Source: Methanobrevibacter sp.
GTDB lineage: Archaea; Methanobacteriota; Methanobacteria; Methanobacteriales; Methanobacteriaceae
Reading direction: 5' to 3'
Assembly (NCBI RefSeq): GCF_017539065.1
Contig: NZ_JAFYHP010000031.1
Coordinates: 1 to 64,000 of the forward strand
Length of the DNA stretch: 64,000 bases
In this document: positions 43,501 to 50,582 of the stretch, one piece after another
Numbering within the stretch: the first letter of the stretch is position 1
Layout of the letters: each line of letters opens with the position of its first letter
Translations under genes and position numbers: made by a program
The notes under the pieces: generated by a model
Told to the model about the DNA's origin: nothing
The model's input: the letters and a program-made list of their open reading frames with translations, nothing else
Databases searched by the model: none

Positions 43501-45116
43501 ATATACATTGCTCCGCCCAAACCATTGCTGGCAGTAGTGTTTATAACATTATTGTTTTCAAAGGTACAGTTCAAAATATTGATATTTTGGCCACTGTAGT
43601 AAACCGCTCCAGCATAATTTGAATACCCATTAATAAATTTAATGTTTTTTAAGGTTACATTATTGGCGGTGATTTTGAATATTCTGGATTTGTCTTTAGC
43701 ATCAATTTTGAATCCTTTACCATCGATTACTAAATTATCTTGAGTTATAACAATTCCGTCGGTTATTGTGTCCCAATAAATATCATATACATAATCACGT
43801 AATAATTCAACATTATTAGAAGCAGCTTCATCAATTAACTCTTGAATAACGTTGAAATCGCCTTCCGGTTTAACTATTTCTTTGGATATGCTGATGTCTT
43901 CATAAGTTGCAGTTAAAAGTCCAGTAGGCTGTGACCTGGAATATTCGATTGTGGCTTTACCATTTTTAACTGTTACATTTTGTGGGACTGTCGCATTTAC
44001 TGCTGAAAGAGTGAATGTTAAATCAGCTAATTTGCATGCATCATCCACAATGACTTGAACATTTTCCTCATCATATAAATTATTTAAAGCAATATCGGAA
44101 GTATTGAGTTTATAATTAATATTCATATCTAAATAGTACCAGTTGTTCATTATTGGTTGGTATTGTGAAGCTGTTGATGAAATGGTAGGTTTAACATTGT
44201 AATTTTCTTTAGTATTTCCCCACCAATTGTTATTTGCATAAAAGGTACCTGAAGTATATAAGTATATTGAGTTAGCAGTTGGATTAAGAATAATTGAATC
44301 AGTTAAATTGAAAACACCATACCCTTGAACTGCAGTAGAAATATCATTTCCATATGCCGCAGTATTATCTTTAAAAATACATCTGCTATATACATCAGGA
44401 TAAGCCCCGTCATAATTTCTTATATAAATCGCACCACCATAATAACTGTCTGCATGGTTATTGATAAATTTACAATCGGTTAGTTTAGTTTGTTGCCCTG
44501 AACCTTGCAAAATACATAGCGCTCCACCATTTCTATATGCAACATTGTTTTCAAAAGTACAATTTTCTATAGTTGCTCCAACATTACTTCCGTAAAGCGC
44601 ACCACCACCATAAGAGGGAGAAGAGGTACCTGTTGAAATGGAGTTTTTAAAAGTACAATTGATTATACTAACCACTTGATTAAAATAAGCTACACCACCA
44701 TGAGTAGCGTAACCATTTATAAAATTAATATTTTTTAAGGTAACGCCAGATGCAGTAATATAGAAAATCCTTGATTGTCCGTTACCGTCAATTGTGTGTC
44801 CGTTACCATCTATAACCACATTAGATTTACTTATTGTTACACCATTACCGCTGTTATAAGCAGCAGTGTAATTATAATCATTTTCTAAAACTATTTCCGT
44901 GGAAGATCCGGAATTGATTTTTGTATCTAAATCACTGAAACTTCCACTATCTTGTTCGTTTAGTATATTATCATCATTTACACTTAAAACATTATCATTA
45001 ACATTGTTATTAATAGCATTAATCACAGTATTATTGTATTCTGCACTAACTGCAGAAATAGATATGAGAATGATGAATATTAAGCATATAAATATCATCT
45101 CATTTTTAAATTTCAA
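34560..45116 (-). CDS. Giant adhesin-like surface protein (beta-helix and 20 Ig-like repeats)
   Basis: A 3518-residue exported protein. A signal peptide (about residues 1-25, cleaved after Ala-Val-Ser-Ala) precedes four beta-helix modules (to about residue 1500). Each begins with an Asn/Ile-rich NxVIDGxGHxIDxxGxSRIF segment, has right-handed helix rungs with NCTFxNN motifs, and ends near an NWWGN/NWFGN motif (about residues 297, 626, 973, 1409). Next come 20 Big_2-like units of about 86 residues (about 1530-3250), each with TYTSSNxSVVTVDxxGxI and GEGxANITI. Two further Ig-like domains follow, then a Lys-rich tail of about 90 residues. No LPxTG or C-terminal span is seen; the basic tail may hold it to the wall. 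The start is TTG, 8 nt after GGAGGG. Confidence 0.93.
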   Translation of the reverse strand: MKFKNEMIFICLIFIILISISAVSAEYNNTVINAINNNVNDNVLSVNDDNILNEQDSGSFSDLDTKINSGSSTEIVLENDYNYTAAYNSGNGVTISKSNVVIDGNGHTIDGNGQSRIFYITASGVTLKNINFINGYATHGGVAYFNQVVSIINCTFKNSISTGTSSPSYGGGALYGSNVGATIENCTFENNVAYRNGGALCILQGSGQQTKLTDCKFINNHADSYYGGAIYIRNYDGAYPDVYSRCIFKDNTAAYGNDISTAVQGYGVFNLTDSIILNPTANSIYLYTSGTFYANNNWWGNTKENYNVKPTISSTASQYQPIMNNWYYLDMNINYKLNTSDIALNNLYDEENVQVIVDDACKLADLTFTLSAVNATVPQNVTVKNGKATIEYSRSQPTGLLTATYEDISISKEIVKPEGDFNVIQELIDEAASNNVELLRDYVYDIYWDTITDGIVITQDNLVIDGKGFKIDAKDKSRIFKITANNVTLKNIKFINGYSNYAGAVYYSGQNINILNCTFENNNVINTTASNGLGGAMYINPSAGCTIEDCTFIGNSASNRGGAVFLFTQTGSVNNLNRNIFMENNVLQAGGAIATNGQGTINISNSIFLNNTVYQVYSLSNYISLDYNWWGNTINDYDDWPSVATNADYDWYFLNMEINETEQTATITLNNYYDGSVSQVSNYNLPKVTFDVSGVNVNVQNKVTLDESGKATISYDPTGETGSLTISIEDITLTKNFNKLLGEFGELDELISTSTASLIELDKNYTFTNILDDDFVNGIKISRSNIVIDGKGHTIDAKGQSRIFYVTGNQVTLKNINFVNGKSNYAGAVYGYGDNLYLINCTFVNNTAATSAGGAVYWYPDSYSLAANCTFINNTAYYGGAICVREYQSGITSEIVNCTFINNKATSTYGGGAIYDYSENWQAEVYITGCVFLDNAASQGSAIEGYIAHTYISDCIFLGNEGTAVYADGSYTYVDYNWWGNTYDTRTVAPSVNNRGIFTNWLYLDVIPNLADGTVTISINNVFDNETQTTSTYSTTALPPITVNLSAVNATLEANSVTLDNTGKGVVGYELSSDATITATFGEISQTKAIDYGSFNKLQKLITDAPDNSVITLTRDYVWGMGDTIRQGIVVYNKKNLTIDGNGHIVDCAGESRGFVVNVGSSDIVFKNIIIQNGKYNGDTNQDYGAGMILEAENSKLINCTFKDNYADGTRGGGALYILGENAYITDCTFVNNTHDNAMGGAINVQASGVNIVNTVFENNTADSLQGGAGAVYLGQAANIVNCTFNNNTAKYGGAIYDGSYDGITSNITDSTFTGNVATTENVDYGGGAIYSNKVAISDSVFIGNKAKSGAAIYNLDNSSSVEKCVFINNTGYDVIFWINKGSISNSIFLNNDVSSRIISNVWAEVKVEDNWFGNVWNNYNSVPDVTNLANMTNWIFLNATDLDYDFDSDTLTVKFKLFAYDPDTDTFSEFDFNDLPLFNLTITGENVTFSENTVGIGEQLSGTASYKGAIVAQYENVRYTVPFKYQQVSWIEVDPVFNLTVGDKNIDLSDDIRPWEDDYQPFLREPYAHGVVTYSSSNTSVVTVNEKGRVTAVSEGVANITIIYNGCDMNGNDRCLPCNATVLINVSRLATHVNFIYEPPTILYVGESGNIYASIYDAKNKSVSGASVTYTNNNPDVLSLTGNSYSALSEGIANITLSYAGNNKYLPCSYDLIIEISRRTPTISIETDYIEMNVSKIHYVGVSIYPSNLGLTASSNDTSVAISDNSGQITAVGVGIANITFRFEGNANYKPAEVSVIVNVTDVKTHIQVSQDEFNLNLTDSVYITASVRDSNDELVSYYILFTSNDTNVASVDASGGIQALGEGIANITLTFPGKEEYGPSTANVIVIVKKVQTEINVNDTISMFTGERKNMGASLNYPEAGTLIYEYEGDNIVVDSRGNIAAISEGIATVTITCAVSSEKYAPSNKTVIVNVSRRATEINLSKDIFDLGVSDTENINATLIPNDIGVLKYSSNDTDVAIVDQFGNIIAKGEGTANITIYYEGDDDYLPSSSNVIVNVVRKESQINVSDSISIYVDENKALDISSLPDDAALTFTSSDESIVTVDETGKLTGIKLGKANITINFAGSNEYLPSNATVSVEVILTPTEIIVDKTYGLKLDSDGNINATLSPAEAGSLTYTSSDENVVTVDEFGNLTTVSAGNSNITITFAGDEKYAPCSATVLVSVYRLEIPTEISVNDTIEVHVGDQINIGAELIPNNAGTLIYATTDSNIVAVDENGNIHALKVGTANITINFIGDDKFNASNATVKIIVSQIPTEIIADETTVTLNLTENTTANVSLNPVEAGSLTYTSGNESVATVDENGLIIAKGVGSTTITVSYAGNENYTAADDVVITVNVVTVATEITVNSTEISLYVDDTVNINATLNYPEAGDLIYTSSDDNVVTVDSTGKLIAIGEGEANITIKFEADGKYLASNKTVKVVVSKIPTNISVDKDSLAINLTDSAAIIAGLNPVDAGSLTYTSSNSSVVTVDDNGVITTVGEGEANITVAFGGNDKYLASNKTVKVVVSKVATNITVDKDSITMNLTDSATIVATLSPVDAGSLTYTSSNSSVVTVDDNGVLAAVGEGSAVITIKFIETEKYLPSEATVNVVVTTVATEISVDSTEISLNVDDTVNVNATLNYPEAGSLTYTSSDESVVTVDDTGKLIAIGEGEANITVKFEANGKYLASNKTVKVTVSRLVPEINVNKNVFELFVDDEDNLIAELIGPQTGDLIYDTSNDTVVAVDSNGKIIAKHEGKANITITFLGDNKYSPAEMNVTVIVSRHSTSIEVNDTINLEIGEGQQIHARLNPSVGTLTYTSSNPAIVEAQEGGFIASTGFGSATITVSYAGNDKYAPSNATITVSVKGRQTEIAVKDNLTLTVEDTAKLDAVLVFSKYGQNDTTASFRYTSSNPNIVSVDNNGQVVAHKAGNVVITINYDGLVAGESIVNYPCEAKVNITVNPKASEISVDTEVTLEVDQNTIINATTVSPKDGELTFTSANESIAVVDANGKITAIGKGTTTITVKYVGNDDYLPSSKEITVTVTPIPTEITVNGTFTVYPGEVIDLGAILTPNVGQLEYINNMPGVVSVDSTGKVTGESEGSARVTVRYAGDSRYAEASEDIIVNVVCISTSISVNKNLELSIGDSTNLNAKLNPQEAGTLTYKSGDESIVTVDGTGNVIAVGEGSTTITVKFTGNGKYSSATAVVNVTVTKNTKSVDLDVSVSDTGSTVFSANLPKDATGSFTVIVDGKEVETKALKDGSASIEVSGLSSGNHKVTLVYSGDSKYGKVTKTTTIRVPEIKLDKNTDIVMLYTAGNKYTVHLTKDTKAMAGKTIVFTINGKKVYAKTDAKGYASVKINLPPRAKAYDVTASFAGKTVKNTVKVKSIIKAKNIKAKKSAKKLKIKVALKKVNGKYLKGKKIKLKFKGKKYKAKTNKKGKAKFTIKKKVLKKLKVGKKYKYKVTFKKDKVTKKIKIKK
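35370..40530 (-). repeat. Array of about 20 Big_2-type repeat units
   Basis: Tandem coding repeats of roughly 255-270 bp in the giant adhesin. I counted 20 units by the closing VxVxVxR/K/T linker followed by a PTEIxV/ATEIxV start. Units 11-14 (about 36890-37900) are nearly identical in long stretches at the DNA level, for example two copies of the same sequence near 37265 and 37508. Confidence 0.8.
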
Positions 45117-45153
45117 AACAATTTCCCTCCAAAAATTGTCGATAATATTTTAA

Positions 45154-45164
45154 ATTATATAAAA
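45154..45164 (-). promoter_or_regulatory. TATA box of the giant adhesin gene
   Basis: On the minus strand TTTTATATAATT, about 42 bp before the TTG start. Initiation about 25 bp downstream would leave a leader of about 16 nt containing GGAGGG. Confidence 0.5.
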
Positions 45165-45209
45165 CATTAATATTTATAATTATTGAAAAATTACCTTTAA
45201 TTTGAAATT

Positions 45210-45247
45210 TTTAAAAAAAAAGAAAAAATGTTATGAATCCATAACAT
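45210..45247 (-). terminator. Hairpin terminator after the 909-residue adhesin
   Basis: Minus-strand ATGTTATG and CATAACAT form a perfect 8-bp stem with a 4-nt loop starting 7 nt after the stop codon, followed by TTTTTTCTTTTTTTTT. Confidence 0.7.
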
Positions 45248-45253
45248 TATAAT

Positions 45254-47983
45254 TTATTTTTTGAGTTTAAAAGTAGTGACTCCTAAACTTATTAACACTA
45301 ATAATAATGCAAATAATGGATTTCCAGTAGCTTTTTCATCAGTTTTGATAGTGCTGAAAGTTTTATTATCATGAACCTTAGTTTCATTTTTATCCTTTTC
45401 ACTATCATTTCTTGGCTGATCCAGAGTTTTATTTTCTTTAATTACCTTAGTAGTATTGGTACTATTTACAGTATTATTAGTTAAGTTATTACCCGCAATC
45501 ACTGAATTAAATTTCAACCCAGTTGTAGTTGCAAGGAAATATAAAATCAAACCCGGAGTCTGTTCATGTGCCTTTAAAACACCGTCATATCTCCAAAGTC
45601 CATTTCCTTCGTATTTCCATGAATTTGTTGAATCTTCAAAGTAATCATAGATTAAACCTTTAGTATACTCACGATCAATGACATATACGCCGGTTATATC
45701 ACAATCACCATCATTTTTAACAATTATAGTAAAACTCACTGTTTTACCAACAGTAACAACTTTATCATTTGAAATTTTGATTACAGACATTTTAGGATAA
45801 ATATAGGTTCTTGTAGTATTTGTTGAGTTGGATAAAGTAATGTCCCTATATCCGGAAGTTACATTGTTTTCCAATACCCCAAGGGCTTGTGTATTAAATA
45901 CGATTATGAAACTTGCAGTTTCGTTTGGTTCTAAAAGGTCATTTAATACCCATATGCCATCTCCTCTATAAGACCAGTTACCTATTTCACTATACCATTC
46001 ATCTTTAAATACTAAACCATTATCATATTGTGTATCTTCGACAAAAACGTCCTTCAAGACCACATTTCCATCATTTTTAACTGTAATTCTAAATTGAACA
46101 TCTTCACCGACAAGAACTGTCTTGTTGATAGTTTCTTTAGTCACAGTCTCATTGTATTCCGGAACCAACATTGAACTTTTGAACAGTACTATATTCTGCT
46201 CGTCTGTCGGAGTCAGGAATAGCTTCATATCATATTCCATTATTGTTCCATTAGGCAATTCATATGTGGTTTTGTTTAATGCGAATCCATCATCATATAA
46301 ACCTATGATGTCCTTAACAAAACTATTTGCAGAATTGCGATAGTCAGAACTTGTAAATACCCAAATTATTGATTGAAGATCGTAATTTGAATAACGGTCT
46401 GGATATGCGTCCTTCAAATAGAACATTATTTTAAGATAATCTGATACCACGCTTTGATCAATTGCATTTGTAATGTAGGATAAGTCTTTTGTAATTACTC
46501 CTTCTGAATTTTTCGGAAGGAATAAATATTGTTCAAGGCAATATTGAAGATAACCTTCAAAATCACCGGAAGAAATTACATGATCTGATGAACTTTGACC
46601 ATTCAATACATCTCGAGAGAAGTCTTGAACCTTATCCTGTGAATAGACAATAACATCCTCTTTTGGAATTTTGGTTTGTTCATCCTTTTTATATCCGTCA
46701 ATAACAATTATCTTATTGCCTACAGTTGCCACATTATCATGCAGAACTGATTCAGCTATATCAAAGCTTAAAGAAAATATTGCTCCCCCATGTCTTGCCT
46801 TATTATACTCAAATGTACAATTTTTTATATGTGAATGGCTAATTGACAATGCACCACCATAATTATTAGCAGTATTGTTAGAGAAAAGAGTGTTTTCAAA
46901 TACATTGTTATTACTATTGTATCCAGTATTTATCGCACCACCACCATATCCGGTAGCGGAATTGCCTTTAAAGACTGAGTTATTAGTAGTAACATTATAA
47001 TTTGAACAGATTGCTCCCCCATTATAAGCACTATTTTTGGTAAATCTTGAATTATCCACATTTACCTGATTTTCTGGATTAAAATCTGATGAATACGGCG
47101 CCAACGCAAATATTGCCCCACCCTTAAGAGCGGAATTGTTTTCGAAATCGCAATTGTTACAATCAACACTTTTTGTGACTGCTATTGCTCCTCCTCCTTC
47201 TTCGATTTGGTAAAGACCACTATTAACAACATAATTGTTTTTAAAGCTAGTATTATTTGCCTTTACTTTAGCTGAAAATATTGCTCCACCCAATCCTCTT
47301 AAATCAATTCCTGAAGGGGCATCGCTTGAGGACTTTGTTGTAACTCCATTTGAATCAAAAACGGATTTATCAACCACCGCATCATATGCATAAATTGCTC
47401 CACCATGGTATTTTGCAGTATTATTGTAGAATACTGTATTGTAAACATCTACTGTACCTGATGAAGATGCAATAGCTCCACCATATTCTTCTGCGAAATT
47501 ATCGCTGAATTGACAATTCTTAACTTCTAAATTACCATAACTTACAAGAATGGCCCCACCATCGGAATCCTTAGTGGAATGTCCGTTGACAAATGTAATA
47601 TTATTCAATATTACCGGACCACTTGTTATTTTAAATATTCGTGAAAGACCGTTTGCATCTATTTTATGACCGTTACCATTAATAGTTAGCTTGGATACTT
47701 GGATACCTGCATTTAATGCACTATCGTTAGTTTGGTCATATTTATAATCTCTTGATAAATCTACTATACCATTTTGAGCATTTCTTAAATCATTTTCTAA
47801 TTCGGTGAATGTAGCAGGACTACCACTTTCACTTATCAAGTCAACATCTGAGTCTATAGCCAAATTTTGATTTCCATTATTTACTTCATGATCCATTGAA
47901 ACATTTTCAGTTGCTGAAACCATCCCAACAGACATTATTAGTATTAAAAATACCAATAAGACATTTAGTTTAATACATTTCAT
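45254..47983 (-). CDS. Adhesin-like protein with beta-helix, probable thioester domain and DUF11 stalk
   Basis: A 909-residue surface protein. Signal peptide: residues 1-24. Residues about 55-430 form a right-handed beta-helix (NGNGHKIDANGLSRIF, then repeated NNTAxxxGGAI rungs). Residues about 450-615 resemble a Cys-Gln thioester domain: QYCLEQ (Cys482, motif [YFL]-C-hydrophobic-[DE]), LQSIIW (Gln537, motif hydrophobic-Q-x-hydrophobic-hydrophobic) and a closing FLTPTDEQNIVLF. Two DUF11-type domains follow (TVLVGEDVQFRITVKNDG and VTVGKTVSFTIIVKNDG), then a charged linker and one C-terminal span (about 888-906) ending KLKK. GAGGGAAAATA precedes the ATG. The thioester assignment is from motifs; the Cys-Gln spacing (55) is shorter than in the best-known examples. 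Confidence 0.9.
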   Translation of the reverse strand: MKCIKLNVLLVFLILIMSVGMVSATENVSMDHEVNNGNQNLAIDSDVDLISESGSPATFTELENDLRNAQNGIVDLSRDYKYDQTNDSALNAGIQVSKLTINGNGHKIDANGLSRIFKITSGPVILNNITFVNGHSTKDSDGGAILVSYGNLEVKNCQFSDNFAEEYGGAIASSSGTVDVYNTVFYNNTAKYHGGAIYAYDAVVDKSVFDSNGVTTKSSSDAPSGIDLRGLGGAIFSAKVKANNTSFKNNYVVNSGLYQIEEGGGAIAVTKSVDCNNCDFENNSALKGGAIFALAPYSSDFNPENQVNVDNSRFTKNSAYNGGAICSNYNVTTNNSVFKGNSATGYGGGAINTGYNSNNNVFENTLFSNNTANNYGGALSISHSHIKNCTFEYNKARHGGAIFSLSFDIAESVLHDNVATVGNKIIVIDGYKKDEQTKIPKEDVIVYSQDKVQDFSRDVLNGQSSSDHVISSGDFEGYLQYCLEQYLFLPKNSEGVITKDLSYITNAIDQSVVSDYLKIMFYLKDAYPDRYSNYDLQSIIWVFTSSDYRNSANSFVKDIIGLYDDGFALNKTTYELPNGTIMEYDMKLFLTPTDEQNIVLFKSSMLVPEYNETVTKETINKTVLVGEDVQFRITVKNDGNVVLKDVFVEDTQYDNGLVFKDEWYSEIGNWSYRGDGIWVLNDLLEPNETASFIIVFNTQALGVLENNVTSGYRDITLSNSTNTTRTYIYPKMSVIKISNDKVVTVGKTVSFTIIVKNDGDCDITGVYVIDREYTKGLIYDYFEDSTNSWKYEGNGLWRYDGVLKAHEQTPGLILYFLATTTGLKFNSVIAGNNLTNNTVNSTNTTKVIKENKTLDQPRNDSEKDKNETKVHDNKTFSTIKTDEKATGNPLFALLLVLISLGVTTFKLKK

Positions 47984-48685
47984 TATTTTCCCTCAAATCG
48001 AGGACAAACCAAATATATAAACTAAACCAATTTTCCATCCAATAATATAATTTAAATTTATTTCAGTTTGAACTTCAACAAATAATATAACCTAATCATT
48101 ATCATGCTTTTAAAAACGAGATACAGCTAATTAAATTAATTATATTCATTAATTAAAACACTAGACCAAAAAATACCAATCATATCAGTTAAACAGGTTA
48201 TTTAACAGAAATTTGATTTATATTTTTATATTAGTTCGTTCACTCAATAAACATAATATTATATTATTTAAATTCTCAGGAATAACATGAATAATTATTC
48301 CATAGTATTACTTTAAAATATACTTGATATAAAAATATTTTCATTCACTGGAAAAAATTTTCTTGCGAAATATTAAAAAATATCAAAATATTGCAAGAAA
48401 AAAGTCATTTAAAATTATAATTTTTTTAAAATTTAGCAACAATCTTTTAAAATCCAATATCAAAAATAAACACGGCAATTTTATAAAAAACCGGTAATTT
48501 TTAAAAAAAATATTAAAAAACCCTAAAAGTAAAAATTCGAATATTTGTATAATTATATAGCATCTAAAAAAAATAATGGGATATGAATTAAGTAATACCA
48601 AAAAATAAGTATTATTTTAGCATATCTCAAATTTTAACAGGATTTTCCTAATCCCTTAGTATTAAAAAAATGTTAATAATCAGAA
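47984..48685. other. AT-rich intergenic region
   Basis: About 700 bp between the adhesin promoter and the flavodoxin gene. It holds the adhesin TATA box at one end. The rest is AT-rich with poly-A and poly-T tracts; the only longer frame is a Phe/Ile/Leu-rich composition artefact. I see no RNA gene or stable hairpin. Confidence 0.5.
48011..48022 (-). promoter_or_regulatory. TATA box of the 909-residue adhesin gene
   Basis: On the minus strand AGTTTATATATTT, about 33 bp before the ATG, with GAGGG close to the start codon. Its layout resembles the giant adhesin promoter. Confidence 0.55.
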
Positions 48686-49192
48686 CTATTCCTCAATCCA
48701 AGCTTTGACCGTATCTTTTACATCATATACATTGGCACCAGGTATTGATAAGCCATTTTTTATTTCAGCCCCATCACATAATTTGGACAAATCTTTTTGT
48801 GACGAACCAAAACCAGAACCCTCATGAGTAACAAAAGGCTTTACCACTTTACCTGTAAAATCAAGCTGTTCTAATTGTGTAAACATCGGCATTGGAAGTG
48901 TTCCCCACCAATTTGGAAAACCAATATAAACAGTATCATATTGATCAATACTATCCAAAGTTTCCTTGATTTCTGGTCTTGCATCATTTTGTTGCTCTTT
49001 TTTTGCAACATCGATACATTCCATATAGTCTTCAGGATAGTCAACCGCCGCTTCAACTTTAAATAAGTCAGCGCCATCCAATTCTTGAATATATTCTGCT
49101 ATTACTTCAGTGTTTCCTTTTTCAATGTTTTTAAGCACTCCACCAAAGTAATTTTCACCACTTCTTGAAAAATAAATAACTAAGCTTGACAT
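48686..49192 (-). CDS. Flavodoxin
   Basis: A 168-residue FMN electron carrier. IYFSRSGENYFGG is the phosphate-binding loop in the variant seen in the flavodoxin-4 family, FIGFPNWWGTLPMPM is the W-containing FMN loop, and FVTHEGSGFGSSQKDL is the third loop. It is downstream of the FprA gene on the same strand, with 103 nt between, and may pass electrons in the same oxygen-handling system. GGAG precedes the ATG. Confidence 0.9.
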   Translation of the reverse strand: MSSLVIYFSRSGENYFGGVLKNIEKGNTEVIAEYIQELDGADLFKVEAAVDYPEDYMECIDVAKKEQQNDARPEIKETLDSIDQYDTVYIGFPNWWGTLPMPMFTQLEQLDFTGKVVKPFVTHEGSGFGSSQKDLSKLCDGAEIKNGLSIPGANVYDVKDTVKAWIEE

Positions 49193-49280
49193 AATTATGC
49201 TCCTTTAATACATATTATGATAGTTTTACTATATAAATGTTGATATATGCAACAATTAGTTTTTTAAAAAAATAATAAAA

Positions 49281-49299
49281 AATAGTCTAAATGACTATT
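49281..49299 (-). terminator. Hairpin terminator containing the fprA stop codon
   Basis: AATAGTC and GACTATT pair across a 5-nt loop on the minus strand, followed by TTTTTATTATTTTTTT. The TAG stop codon is in the 5' arm. Confidence 0.65.
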
Positions 49300-50518
49300 C
49301 TTTAATGGATCTTGCAAGTTCAGCTCCTTTTTCAAATGCTTCAGCTAAAACATCTTCATCAGGCACGAACAATACGTCCAATGTATCAGTTACTGTAAAT
49401 CCTGCTTCTTCCAAATCACGTTGGAGTTTGGCAATGGCGCCTCCACCCCATCCTTTAGATGAGAAAATCAGTGCACTTTTTTCACTGCCGGTTCCTTTGA
49501 AATTAACACAATCCAACCAGTACATCATGTTACCGATTCTTGGGAATGGTTTGTTCATCATGGTCGGAGCGCCTAATGCAATAGCTTTAGAATCTAGGAT
49601 ATCTGTAATAACGTCATCAGGCCCATCTTCCTGCATAAAGTACATGGCAACCTCAACTCCTTCACTCATAATACCTTCAACAATTTGGAAAGCGAGTTTT
49701 TCGGTTGAGTGATGCATTGTATCATAAATCACGGTAATTTTATCTTTACAAACCCCTGAGCCCCATTCAGAGTATTTCTCAACAATAGGAGCAGGATTTT
49801 TCCAGATTTGACCATGACATGGTGCAATCATTTTAATATCATTGATTAGACCAGTGTCGGTTAACTCCTGTAATTTCATTCTAAGCATTGGAGAACCTAA
49901 AGTTACAAGATTTGCATAATATTTTTGTGCCTGCCTAAGCAAATATTCTAAATCATAGTCTTCATCAAATCTTTTTGAATGAGCAACATGCTGACCAAAC
50001 GCATCATTTGAGAATAATATTCCATCTTCTGCCAGTAGTGTAAACATACTATCCGGCCAGTGAAGCATTGGAGCGGAAATGAATTTTAAAGTTCTGCCGC
50101 CAATATCCAATTCATCACCTGTTTGAACAGCATTCATCTCCAAATCTGAGAAATTATGATATTGTGCTTCTAAGAATTTAATACAATTAGCGGACGCATA
50201 TATTTCTGCATCGGGATTATATTTTTCAATGGTTTCACGTAAAAATGTGGAGTGATCCATTTCTGAGTGGTTCTGAACAAACACATCGATTTTGAATTCT
50301 TTGCCTTCTTGTTCAAATGCGTCTTTTACTCTGGCATCGAATTGTTCAAACATTCCACGATAGACATTATCGATTAATACAGTTTTATCTTGCCCAAATA
50401 CTAAATAAGCATTGTAGGTGGTTCCCGGAATTCCATATCCGTGGAAAGTTCTGCTATTCCAATGGATTACACCAACCCAGTAAACACCATCTGCAATTTT
50501 AACAGCTTTAGCTTTCAT
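49295..50518 (-). CDS. fprA: F420H2 oxidase (FprA-type flavodiiron protein)
   Basis: Reduces O2 to water with F420H2, protecting the methanogen. About 407 residues: an N-terminal metallo-beta-lactamase-like domain with the di-iron ligands in NHSEMDHS (H-x-E-x-D-H), MLHWPDSMFTL, LFSNDAFGQH and APCHGQIW. A C-terminal flavodoxin domain has VIYDTMHHSTEKLA, LGAPTMMNKPFP and IFSSKGWGGGA. No extra rubredoxin domain. MsvR regulates the equivalent gene in a relative, and an MsvR-like gene lies in this window, but I see no known MsvR box here. I used the ATG after GAGGTTTG. It is divergent from the PHP gene with only about 64 bp between. Confidence 0.95.
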   Translation of the reverse strand: MKAKAVKIADGVYWVGVIHWNSRTFHGYGIPGTTYNAYLVFGQDKTVLIDNVYRGMFEQFDARVKDAFEQEGKEFKIDVFVQNHSEMDHSTFLRETIEKYNPDAEIYASANCIKFLEAQYHNFSDLEMNAVQTGDELDIGGRTLKFISAPMLHWPDSMFTLLAEDGILFSNDAFGQHVAHSKRFDEDYDLEYLLRQAQKYYANLVTLGSPMLRMKLQELTDTGLINDIKMIAPCHGQIWKNPAPIVEKYSEWGSGVCKDKITVIYDTMHHSTEKLAFQIVEGIMSEGVEVAMYFMQEDGPDDVITDILDSKAIALGAPTMMNKPFPRIGNMMYWLDCVNFKGTGSEKSALIFSSKGWGGGAIAKLQRDLEEAGFTVTDTLDVLFVPDEDVLAEAFEKGAELARSIKE

Positions 50519-50542
50519 TTTCAAACCTCAAAAATTTTTAAG

Positions 50543-50557
50543 TTATATAAATATATA
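50543..50557. promoter_or_regulatory. Shared divergent TATA region between fprA and the PHP gene
   Basis: TTATATAAATATATA in the 64-bp gap. Overlapping TATA-like elements serve both directions. The PHP gene lacks a ribosome site and its ATG is about 35 bp from the TATA centre, suggesting a leaderless or nearly leaderless message. Confidence 0.45.
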
Positions 50558-50582
50558 TTCTATATTCTATATAAATTAGTAT

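Noticed and set aside
45254..47983. A wall-sorting LPxTG signal in the adhesins
   Set aside because: No such motif is present. The 909-residue protein has a plain C-terminal span, and the giant protein has only a lysine-rich tail.
48383..48601. A 72-codon minus-strand frame rich in Phe, Ile and Leu
   Set aside because: It lies in poly-A/poly-T sequence, has no ribosome site and reads like a composition artefact.
49295..50582. An MsvR box of the TTCGTAA type in front of fprA
   Set aside because: The short divergent region has only TATA-like sequence, and no such inverted repeat is visible.
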